Positions 1-5,474 of a stretch of 7,579 nucleotides of DNA are shown in pieces. The notes beneath the pieces were generated by a model, which was not told the DNA's origin, searched no databases, and saw only the letters and a program-made list of their open reading frames with translations. The position numbers and the translations under genes are program-made. The stretch's first letter is position 1, and each line of letters starts with the position of its first letter. Source of the DNA: Pyrodictiaceae archaeon (lineage in GTDB: Archaea; Thermoproteota; Thermoprotei_A; Sulfolobales; Pyrodictiaceae); contig JALTZQ010000006.1 in the NCBI GenBank assembly GCA_027046105.1, forward strand, positions 1-7,579, read 5' to 3'.

Positions 1-47
1 AACTAAGCCCACATAAACATAATAAATATAGGTCATGATGCTAGACC

Positions 48-90
48 TCTCTTAGAGAATCAACCATTGGTCATGCTAGATCAGATCTAG
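48..90. repeat. cluster of three short odd-centred palindromes
   Basis: Three perfect inverted repeats, each with a single central base, lie almost end to end: TCTCT-T-AGAGA (48-58), ACCA-T-TGGT (63-71) and CTAGATC-A-GATCTAG (76-90). Their centres are 14 and 16 bases apart. One-base loops are too tight for RNA hairpins, so dimeric protein binding sites are more natural than a terminator. The cluster lies about 150 bases upstream of the small plus-strand gene. The palindromes are seen in the sequence; any operator role is inference, and in AT-rich DNA short ones also arise by chance. Confidence 0.4.
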
Positions 91-92
91 GA

Positions 93-150
93 TAGTTGAT
101 ACCGGCAAGAAAAGGGTTGTAGAGTTATAAGGCTTTAGTTGATACCAGCA
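93..150 (+). repeat. 15-base direct repeat pair TAGTTGATACCRGCA
   Basis: Two copies, 93-107 and 136-150, match at 14 of 15 positions (G or A at position 12). They start 43 bases apart, close to four helical turns. They flank a TTATAAGG motif at 125-132. This layout would suit a regulator that touches both sides of a promoter for the plus-strand gene at 245. The repeat is directly visible; the regulatory role is inference. Confidence 0.45.
125..132 (+). promoter_or_regulatory. possible TATA box (TTATAAGG)
   Basis: This is the most TATA-like element upstream of the small plus-strand gene. It would place a transcription start near 152-156, giving an untranslated leader of about 90 bases, which is long for an archaeal mRNA. 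No BRE is obvious upstream. This is a weak call, and another promoter nearer the gene is possible. Confidence 0.25.
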
Positions 151-234
151 CTACACCCACGATGGCTCCACGCAAGCTAACATTAGGAGAGACTAAGTAG
201 AGTTAACTAAAACCAAGACTTCATGTAGGAGAGG

Positions 235-239
235 GGTGA
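235..239 (+). promoter_or_regulatory. Shine-Dalgarno GGTGA that decides the start of the small gene
   Basis: GGTGA is the core complement of the archaeal 16S rRNA tail. It ends five bases before GTG 245. An upstream in-frame GTG at 236 lies inside this site, which argues against it as the start, although AGGAG at 227-231 could serve it with a four-base spacer. Confidence 0.5.
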
Positions 240-244
240 GCGTC

Positions 245-511
245 GTGGTTGTGGATTTGGCTTTTGAGCTTTCGTACCTCTTAAGTGATCAGCTAGGTGT
301 TGAGGTAGAAGTACTGGACTACGAGTTTAACCCTGAGGATGCATTGCTCTGTGTAATAGTGGCTATGAATGGCGAGAAGAAACGAGCATGTATACATGTT
401 AAGGCTTGTAAGGGTCTTACCGATAAAGTAAAGCAGGCTAGATGTCTCTCCAAGACATTAACAAGTAGCGAGAAACTAGTGAAAGAGCTAGCAGAGAAAC
501 TGAAAAGTTGA
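245..511 (+). CDS. small protein of unknown function, 88 residues
   Basis: I do not recognise a family. The frame encodes 88 residues from GTG 245 (91 if GTG 236 is used). The pattern looks like real protein: an amphipathic N-terminal helix (about 4-16), three likely beta strands (about 19-28, 34-42, 47-54) separated by short polar turns, then charged helices (about 60-70 and 73-88) ending in a Lys/Glu-rich tail. Four cysteines (36, 49, 55, 67) are not arranged as an obvious zinc site. There is no signal peptide or membrane segment, so it is probably cytoplasmic. It is monocistronic, on the opposite strand from the transporter operon and convergent with it. The opposite-strand frame across 319-624 has Ser/Phe/Leu-biased composition in the overlap and looks like a shadow. 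It could be a lineage-restricted archaeal protein. The coding call is fairly safe; the function is unknown. Confidence 0.7.
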   Translation: MVVDLAFELSYLLSDQLGVEVEVLDYEFNPEDALLCVIVAMNGEKKRACIHVKACKGLTDKVKQARCLSKTLTSSEKLVKELAEKLKS

Positions 512-720
512 AGACTAAGCTTAGGCTCAAAACAGTATCCGCTGCCAACCTTTCCCACAAGTCTACACGTCTCTCTAGCCCAGTACCAAGTTCCAACTAG
601 TAACCACGTTACCTGGGTAAACAAATCTCCAACATAAAGGCTATAAATTATGCTAAGCTACCCCAGCAACCATTTAATCTTGACCCTCGCAAAAGTGCGA
701 GAAAGGACAGTCTAGGCTCC
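512..720. other. convergent intergenic region, 209 bases
   Basis: This gap lies between the 3' ends of the small plus-strand gene and the minus-strand 721-1023 gene. It contains a 10-bp palindrome CTAAGCTTAG (515-524) just after the plus-strand stop, a TTACC-TG-GGTAA dyad (609-620), a minus-strand TTTATA (642-647) with no convincing gene behind it, and the hairpin at 686-701. I see no tRNA, CRISPR repeat or clear T-run terminator for either flanking gene. Confidence 0.5.
686..701 (-). terminator. perfect 6-bp hairpin past the operon end, possible 3' end
   Basis: CTCGCA and TGCGAG are exact complements around a four-base loop, starting 19 bases beyond the stop of the 721-1023 gene on the minus strand. 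The stem is GC-rich and plausible in a thermophile RNA. No T-tract follows it on the minus strand, and archaeal termination normally depends on T-runs. It may therefore be a 3' stability or processing element rather than a terminator. Confidence 0.3.
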
Positions 721-1023
721 CTACTTTTTGCAGCAACGCCAGCTTTCAGGGAATACTATATTCTCAGCCTCTACATCTGGTGCTACTGGCAATGACTGGC
801 TACCACAGTAGACCACTACGAGCCCCCTTACGGAGAAGGCATAGACATGTTTCTTAGCAAGTACACCCACCATTCCGTGAACTAGGGGTGAGCGATTATC
901 CTGGTACTTGTCTAGAGCTCTAAGAAACTCTTCTCCATCAACACATACCAGTAGGCCATTGACTACTGCCGTATGACTCCTCGATGTAATGGATGTAGTT
1001 ACTACCGTTGTGGTTGTAGACAT
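721..1023 (-). CDS. hypothetical protein, 100 residues, downstream of the ABC operon
   Basis: No family is recognised. It starts at ATG 1023, preceded by GTGGTG (1031-1036) with a seven-base spacer, a good archaeal ribosome site. The first 17 residues are a Ser/Thr/Val-rich low-complexity tail. After that comes a compact-looking domain: strand (about 19-28, containing NGLLVCVDG), helix (30-40), strands (51-57 and 59-73, with alternating hydrophobics), and a short tail with a WRCCKK terminus. There is no membrane segment or signal peptide. It lies 68 bases downstream of the last ATPase on the same strand. No T-tract terminator or TATA box is visible between them, so read-through from the transporter operon is likely but unproven. 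The Cys-Cys pair near the C-terminus is notable, but I cannot assign a metal site. The coding call is moderate; no function is inferred. Confidence 0.6.
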   Translation of the reverse strand: MSTTTTVVTTSITSRSHTAVVNGLLVCVDGEEFLRALDKYQDNRSPLVHGMVGVLAKKHVYAFSVRGLVVVYCGSQSLPVAPDVEAENIVFPESWRCCKK

Positions 1024-1091
1024 GGTTTTACACCACGCTTGAGTGTAGCCTCCGACAACTCTTTCCAGCTCTCAAGCCTACTTAGAGACCT

Positions 1092-2081
1092 CTAATCGTG
1101 TAGCCAACACGCTACCCAGTGATTCCTTTCAACTTCCTGTAATACGGGTTCTTCTCTCCTACACCGCTCCATAGCATAGGGACATCGTGGATGGAAGCGG
1201 CAACCGCTGGGTGGATTTATAGGTGATGGTGGTTCTCCCGTTACCTTTACCCTCTTTCTTGTTTTGGCCATTTCCGGGTCTGGCACTGGTATTGCCGATA
1301 AGAGTACTTGTGTATAGGGGTGTAAGGGGTTCTCAAACACTGTTTCAGAGGGGCCCATTTCAACTATCTTGCCAAGATACATTACTGCAATGTAGTCACT
1401 CATGTATCTTACAACTCCTAGATCATGGCTTATGAAGAGATAAGTTAGTTGATACCTTGCCTGTAATTCCTTGAGCAAGTTTAGTATCTGGGCTTGGACT
1501 GAGACGTCTAGCGCACTAGTAGGTTCATCTAGGACTATGAACTCTGGTCGTAAAGCTAGCACACGTGCTATAGCTATGCGTTGGCGCTGACCACCACTAA
1601 ATTCGTGAGGGTAACGGTATAGGTGTGTCTCGTTTAGGCCTACCTGGTAAAGGAGATCCACTACAAACTTTTGTGGATCTTCAACCCTTATCTCATGAAC
1701 CTTTAGTGGCTCAGTAATGATGTTATAGACGGTCATTCGGGGATTAAGGCTCATGTAGGGATCCTGGAAGATAATCTGAGCTTTTCTACGAAATTCTTTC
1801 AGTTCTCTACCACGTAGCTTATAAATATCTCTTCCACGATAATAAACGTGGCCACTAGTAGGTTCTAGTAATCGTAGAATGAGTTTACCTACAGTGGTTT
1901 TGCCTGAACCACTTTCACCTACAAGCCCTAACGTCTTACCACGTGGGATAATGAATGTAACCCCATCAACAGCCTTAACCTTGGCTCTACGGAAAAGAAT
2001 ACCCCCAACTGAGAAGTACTTACGTAGCTCCACGACTTCTATGAGAGCTTCCTCACCGCGAAAGAACGACTTCTCTACCAT
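1092..2081 (-). CDS. dppF: Dpp/Opp-family ABC transporter ATPase, DppF/OppF type
   Basis: This cytoplasmic ATPase subunit pairs with the DppD-type subunit and powers peptide or oligosaccharide import. From ATG 2081 (329 residues) the motifs are in order: Walker A GESGSGKT (55-62), Q-loop Gln106, signature FSGGQ (161-165), Walker B FIVLDE (181-186), D-loop SALD, switch His219. The C-terminal oligopeptide/dipeptide transporter domain has four cysteines (294, 300, 307, 325) in CRFHPRC-type context. Recent Dpp structures, as I recall them, show a [4Fe-4S] cluster at such cysteines. FSGGQRQR fits the F subunit rather than D. An earlier GTG at 2093 lies inside the GAGGTG ribosome site, so the ATG nine bases beyond that site is preferred. 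The gene begins 18 bases after dppD and is last of the transporter genes. Length is normal and all catalytic residues are present. Family is certain; substrate is not. Confidence 0.95.
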   Translation of the reverse strand: MVEKSFFRGEEALIEVVELRKYFSVGGILFRRAKVKAVDGVTFIIPRGKTLGLVGESGSGKTTVGKLILRLLEPTSGHVYYRGRDIYKLRGRELKEFRRKAQIIFQDPYMSLNPRMTVYNIITEPLKVHEIRVEDPQKFVVDLLYQVGLNETHLYRYPHEFSGGQRQRIAIARVLALRPEFIVLDEPTSALDVSVQAQILNLLKELQARYQLTYLFISHDLGVVRYMSDYIAVMYLGKIVEMGPSETVFENPLHPYTQVLLSAIPVPDPEMAKTRKRVKVTGEPPSPINPPSGCRFHPRCPYAMERCRREEPVLQEVERNHWVACWLHD

Positions 2082-2090
2082 CCCAGACAA

Positions 2091-2096
2091 CACCTC
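2091..2096 (-). promoter_or_regulatory. Shine-Dalgarno GAGGTG of the dppF-type gene
   Basis: GAGGTG sits between the dppD-type stop (2100-2102) and the ATG at 2081, with a nine-base spacer. Because the in-frame GTG (2091-2093) is part of this site, it supports the ATG start and a protein four residues shorter than the longest frame. Confidence 0.6.
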
Positions 2097-2099
2097 TGC

Positions 2100-3125
2100 C
2101 TAAGCCTTTTCAACACTTACGGCTTCTCTCTCATAGAGCCAACATGCAACACTATGCTGATCCCCAACAATGAATCGAGGAGGTTTTTCTCTACGACACT
2201 TCTCGAATACCATGTTGCATCGGGGGTGGAATCGGCACCCAGTAGGCGGCCTTATGAGGTCGGGTACGGTGCCTGGTATTGATTCAAGTTTCTCTACCCT
2301 ACGTAATGGATTAGGGACTGCTTGTAGTAGTGCACGTGTATAAGGGTGGCGTGGGCTACGGAATAATTCATTCACGGGTGCTTCCTCCACGATAGTCCCA
2401 GCGTACATTACGGCTACACGATCACACATTTCAGCAACAAGTCCCATGTTATGGGTTATGAGTAGGACTGTAAGGTTCTCACGTTTTTTGAGTTCCCGGA
2501 GTAAGTCCATTATCTGAGCTTGTATTGTTACGTCTAGAGCCGTTGTAGGCTCATCAGCTATTAATAGCTTAGGATTATTCGATATACTTATCCCTATCAC
2601 GCTCCGCTGCTTCATACCACCACTAAGCTCATGGGGGAATGACTTCACTCTTCTCTCGGGATCCGGCATCATTACACGACGCAGTATTTCAATAGCTTTT
2701 ACGATTCCTTCACGTAGACTCCGAACTCTTTCATGAGAGTACATTGTCTCAGCTATCTGGTAGCCTATGGTATATAGTGGATCAAGGGCTGCAGCAGGAT
2801 CTTGGAAGATATAGGTTATCTCAGAGCCACGTATTCTCCTCAATTCCTCCTCACTAAGCCTCATAATGTCCACTTTCTTGCCTGGTTCAGGATAATAGTA
2901 TATCTCGCCACGTTCAATGCGGCCAGGAGAACTAATGAGCCTAGTAATGGCTTTTGCAGTAACACTTTTCCCGCACCCGGTCTCTCCCACCAGACAGTAG
3001 GTTTCACCTCGGCAAATAGTGAAACTTACACCATCAATAGCCTTGACTACACCAGCATAGGTGTAGAAGTTTATGTAGAGGTTACGAACCTCCACGATAG
3101 GATCACAGTTTGCCGGGATAGGCAC
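2100..3125 (-). CDS. dppD: Dpp/Opp-family ABC transporter ATPase, DppD/OppD type
   Basis: This is the first of the two cytoplasmic ATPases of the importer, 341 residues. Visible motifs: Walker A GETGCGKS (47-54), Q-loop Gln108, signature LSGGM (167-171), Walker B LLIADE (187-192), D-loop TALD (195-198) and switch His225. Met at the last signature position, followed by KQR, is typical of the D subunit. The C-terminal Opp/Dpp domain has cysteines at 297, 303, 310 and 328, with the same spacing as in the F subunit. Start is GTG 3125, with GGGGTG at 3134-3139 and an eight-base spacer. The gene follows the permease C stop by 14 bases, so translation is probably coupled. The name dppD is a family label; whether the substrate is peptide, sugar or something else cannot be read from the ATPase. 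Confidence 0.95.
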   Translation of the reverse strand: MPIPANCDPIVEVRNLYINFYTYAGVVKAIDGVSFTICRGETYCLVGETGCGKSVTAKAITRLISSPGRIERGEIYYYPEPGKKVDIMRLSEEELRRIRGSEITYIFQDPAAALDPLYTIGYQIAETMYSHERVRSLREGIVKAIEILRRVMMPDPERRVKSFPHELSGGMKQRSVIGISISNNPKLLIADEPTTALDVTIQAQIMDLLRELKKRENLTVLLITHNMGLVAEMCDRVAVMYAGTIVEEAPVNELFRSPRHPYTRALLQAVPNPLRRVEKLESIPGTVPDLIRPPTGCRFHPRCNMVFEKCRREKPPRFIVGDQHSVACWLYEREAVSVEKA

Positions 3126-3139
3126 TTCCCCAACACCCC

Positions 3140-4306
3140 TTACGCCTTAACCCTAAACTCTATTCTTCTCCTCATTCTTGGGTCAAGGATGTCCCGTAGT
3201 GTATCACCAAGTAAGTTGAAGCCTAGTACAGCCAATAGTATTGCTAAGCCAGGGTAGAAGACAAGCCACCACGCGTTAGGAAAATACTGCGCTCCATCGT
3301 AGATTATCCTACCCCAGTCCGCTATTGGCGGTACTGCGCCAAGACCTAAGAAGCTTAACCCTGCCTCTACGAGTATCACGGCACCAAAGTCAAGTGTCAA
3401 GTAGACCAATATGGGCCCTATTATATTGGGGAATATATGCTGAAACATTATTCTCGTAGCTGGGACACCAAGAGCCTTAGCGGCCTCTACATACGTGTTT
3501 TCCTTCGCGGACAATACCATGCCTCGTACTAGCCTAGCATAGCCAGGCCACCACACAATCCACAATGCCACAATGACTGCTGCCAAGCGAGTCAACGGTC
3601 CTACATGCTCTGGTCTAAGCATGAATACTGCTAGTAGGAATTCCTCAAGCCACTTATTCTCTTCAAGTACTATAGCTAGGCGGTCTGGCAGTACGGCAGA
3701 TAGTGCAATGGCAAATACGAGGGCAGGAAAGGCTAAGAACACATCAGTTATCCTCATCAATACCTCATCCACGTAGCCACCATAATAACCTGCTACGAGC
3801 CCGATGGCAATACCTATCCACGGCCCAACGAGCATTACTAGTACTGCTACAACAAAGCTCGTTCTCGCACCATACAGTATTCTACTCCAAAGATCACGAC
3901 CATACTCATCAGCACCAAGTATAAGCGTATAGTTACCGGGTTTTACCCCGAAAACAGCGCACTCCTCGCCAACTGTTATAATTGTCTGGGGTGGAGCAAG
4001 ATACGCGTTAGGATCACATAGGGTGAGAGGGGTATCATAGCTAAAAGGTGCTATAAAGGGGCCGAAGAGAGCTACAAAGACAAAGCCCGTTATAAGCGCA
4101 AGCCCTATGAGTCCCGGTGGTGAACGATTAAGCGCATACAGCATTAATCTCCATTCATCCAGGCGTGACTGGTTCCTTTGCCTCCAGCCAGGTCTTAACC
4201 TCTCAGCAATACTTGCAATGGCGTCAATCAGCTTATCGGCTAGTCTATCTAAAAAGGTCTTCTCATAGACCTCTTCGAGTAATAGTCTTTCTTCGCGGTG
4301 GGACAC
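3140..4306 (-). CDS. dppC: Dpp/Opp-family ABC transporter permease, DppC type
   Basis: This is an inner-membrane channel subunit of 388 residues. About six membrane segments are visible (roughly 66-86, 150-172, 186-206, 241-258, 296-320, 347-369). The cytoplasmic EAA coupling loop is canonical: EAAKALG at 274-280 continuing to HIFPN near 290-294. The family hallmark EYGRDLWSR-ILYGAR precedes segment 2 (about 134-147). It is longer than the roughly 300-residue bacterial DppC. Extra length lies in a long charged N-terminus (1-60), a loop after segment 1 with two cysteines (97, 116), and about 35 residues between segments 3 and 4 (about 206-240). Start is GTG 4306, which shares one base with the permease B stop (TAGTG). 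GGTGA at 4314-4318 gives a seven-base spacer. The overlap implies translational coupling and equal dosage with permease B. Confidence 0.95.
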   Translation of the reverse strand: MSHREERLLLEEVYEKTFLDRLADKLIDAIASIAERLRPGWRQRNQSRLDEWRLMLYALNRSPPGLIGLALITGFVFVALFGPFIAPFSYDTPLTLCDPNAYLAPPQTIITVGEECAVFGVKPGNYTLILGADEYGRDLWSRILYGARTSFVVAVLVMLVGPWIGIAIGLVAGYYGGYVDEVLMRITDVFLAFPALVFAIALSAVLPDRLAIVLEENKWLEEFLLAVFMLRPEHVGPLTRLAAVIVALWIVWWPGYARLVRGMVLSAKENTYVEAAKALGVPATRIMFQHIFPNIIGPILVYLTLDFGAVILVEAGLSFLGLGAVPPIADWGRIIYDGAQYFPNAWWLVFYPGLAILLAVLGFNLLGDTLRDILDPRMRRRIEFRVKA

Positions 4307-5304
4307 TAATACCTCACCCTTGGATCAATCACACCATAGAGTATGTCGACAATGAGGTTAACAGTTACATAGATTATAGCTATGAGGAACAAGCCACCCA
4401 TGAGAGCTAAGTAGTCATAGTTATTAATGGCCTGGAGCATGTAGCGCCCTAAGCCTGGCAGCCCAAACACAGTCTCCGTAATAGGTGCGCCCGATAATAG
4501 TCCACCAAACATTAGCCCAAGCACAGTCACTATAGGCACCATAGCGTTCTTTAGTATATGCCTATACCTCCTCATCTTAGGCAATCCACGAGCATCAATA
4601 TACTCCACGAAGTCCATGCTCATAGCATCAAGGAAGCTATTACGTACAAGACGCGCAACAACGCCAATACCAGGATACGCTAGCACAAAGGCGGGAAGAG
4701 TATAACGGGCAAGTATTTGACCTAGAGTATTAAAGTCTAGCATCAATATCGAGTCTATTAATGGTACACCAGTTATGCTATAGGGTGGCTCCGGTGTGCC
4801 AGCGAGAGTTATGAGACGTAGCTGTGTGAAGAATACAAATATTAGCAGGTAAGCTAGCCAGAATATAGGCGTAGATACACCTATTAAAGCAGCAATCCTT
4901 ATCACCGTATCAATCCACGTATTATTCTTTAATGCTGATATAATACCTAACGGGATACCTAGCACAAGTATGAATGTGAAGGAAAGTATAGTGAGCTGTA
5001 TAGTTACGGGCAGGTATTCCAGGATATCCTCCCATACCTTGTTGTGCGTGACCGGGCTAACCATCTCATTAGCAAGGAGTTTTGACATGAAGAAGTAGTA
5101 CTGGACCCAAATAGGCTCATTGAGCCTATACTCCTCAATAAGTCTCTGGACAACTTCTGGGCTAGCTTTTTCACCACCAGCCCATAGCTTAGCAGGATTC
5201 GCTGGAATAACAGCCGCAACAACAAACACAATGAATGTGACACCAATGACTGTTGGAATAAAGGTTATGAGTCTTCTAATTAGCAGTCTCCTTATCTCAG
5301 CCAA
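4306..5304 (-). CDS. dppB: Dpp/Opp-family ABC transporter permease, DppB type
   Basis: This membrane permease (332 residues) is the partner of the C subunit. The N-terminus LIRRLITFIPTVIGVTF is typical of DppB, followed by the family's extracytoplasmic region with NPAKLWAGG and ASPEVVQRLIEEYRL (about 36-61). Membrane segments lie near 12-32, 100-125, 132-160, 200-218, 252-276 and 298-323. The coupling loop (about 233-257) reads EYIDARGLP followed by RHILKNAMVP. It is recognisable, but slightly shorter and more acidic than the usual YVRTARAKGL form. FGLPGLGRYM (280-289) and the terminal IDPRVRY are conserved. The start is TTG 5304, the only candidate, because an in-frame TAG lies 18 bases upstream (5323-5325). 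The Shine-Dalgarno is not clear: GGAG is too close, and the GGGGCGAG further up is partly in a hairpin. It is the first gene after the internal promoter and leader. Confidence 0.95.
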   Translation of the reverse strand: MAEIRRLLIRRLITFIPTVIGVTFIVFVVAAVIPANPAKLWAGGEKASPEVVQRLIEEYRLNEPIWVQYYFFMSKLLANEMVSPVTHNKVWEDILEYLPVTIQLTILSFTFILVLGIPLGIISALKNNTWIDTVIRIAALIGVSTPIFWLAYLLIFVFFTQLRLITLAGTPEPPYSITGVPLIDSILMLDFNTLGQILARYTLPAFVLAYPGIGVVARLVRNSFLDAMSMDFVEYIDARGLPKMRRYRHILKNAMVPIVTVLGLMFGGLLSGAPITETVFGLPGLGRYMLQAINNYDYLALMGGLFLIAIIYVTVNLIVDILYGVIDPRVRY

Positions 5305-5316
5305 AGCTCCACTCGC

Positions 5317-5358
5317 CCCGGACTATTCCGGGAGACATGCCCACCGAAAAGGGGCGGG
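5317..5358 (-). promoter_or_regulatory. structured GC-rich 5' leader of the permease/ATPase genes
   Basis: In the minus-strand RNA two hairpins precede the TTG start. Hairpin 1 pairs CCCGCC (5358-5353) with GGUGGG (5345-5340), with one G-U pair. Hairpin 2 is a perfect CCCGGA/UCCGGG stem (5332-5327 with 5322-5317) and a four-base loop. An alternative CGCCCC (5356-5351) with GGGGCG (5319-5314) pairing shares bases with both, so the two folds exclude each other. Hairpin 2 ends 12 bases from the TTG and covers part of the GGGGCGAG purine run. The complementarity is seen; regulation is inference. Confidence 0.4.
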
Positions 5359-5390
5359 AAGTTATTAGGTGTAAGGTAGCCATGGAGTAG

Positions 5391-5396
5391 TATAAA
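5391..5396 (-). promoter_or_regulatory. archaeal TATA box TTTATA for dppBCDF
   Basis: TTTATACTAC on the minus strand is a good Thermoproteota-type TATA box. With the usual 25-base offset it predicts a transcription start near 5365-5370 and a leader of about 60 bases before TTG 5304. The bases just upstream are C-rich, so no classical purine-rich BRE is seen. Its position just past the T-tract fits a second promoter for the membrane and ATPase genes. Confidence 0.5.
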
Positions 5397-5427
5397 GGTG
5401 GGGCAAGAGTGAATAGAGATCGTGCAA

Positions 5428-5435
5428 TAAAAAAG
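5428..5435 (-). terminator. T-tract after the binding-protein gene
   Basis: The minus strand has six consecutive T (5434-5429) about 40 bases past the binding-protein stop. Archaeal RNA polymerase terminates at such runs without needing a strong hairpin. A partial stop here would keep binding-protein mRNA more abundant than the transporter mRNA, a common pattern for ABC importers. Efficiency cannot be judged from the sequence. Confidence 0.4.
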
Positions 5436-5474
5436 GAATGACGTGTTTTTGCCTCTTATCGCTGCCCACCCTCC

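Noticed and set aside
162..200. Twelve-residue frame starting at ATG 162
   Set aside because: No ribosome site, too short to judge, and the TTATAAGG spacing does not fit a leaderless start.
319..624. Minus-strand frame of 101 residues from TTG 624, with TTTATA at 642-647 and GGAGAT before it
   Set aside because: Most of it is antisense to the better-supported 245-511 gene and is Ser/Phe/Leu-biased there. The TATA box would start transcription near or past the TTG, so the ribosome site would not be in the mRNA.
1..720. tRNA, C/D box RNA or CRISPR repeats in the left intergenic regions
   Set aside because: No T-loop-like motif, no paired C and D boxes at suitable spacing (only an imperfect ATGATGC near 35-41), and no repeat-spacer pattern.
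1082..1095. TTAGAG-AC-CTCTAA dyad across the dppF stop codon
   Set aside because: A two-base centre cannot form a hairpin loop and there is no T-tract. It is partly fixed by coding and I cannot separate it from chance.
1446..1456. Third exact copy of TAGTTGATACC
   Set aside because: It lies inside the dppF-type coding region (antisense of codons for RYQL) and lacks the rest of the 15-base repeat, so it is taken as chance.
2802..3257. Plus-strand frame of 151 residues
   Set aside because: It is antisense to the dppD and dppC-type genes, crosses their junction, has no ribosome site and has shadow-like composition.
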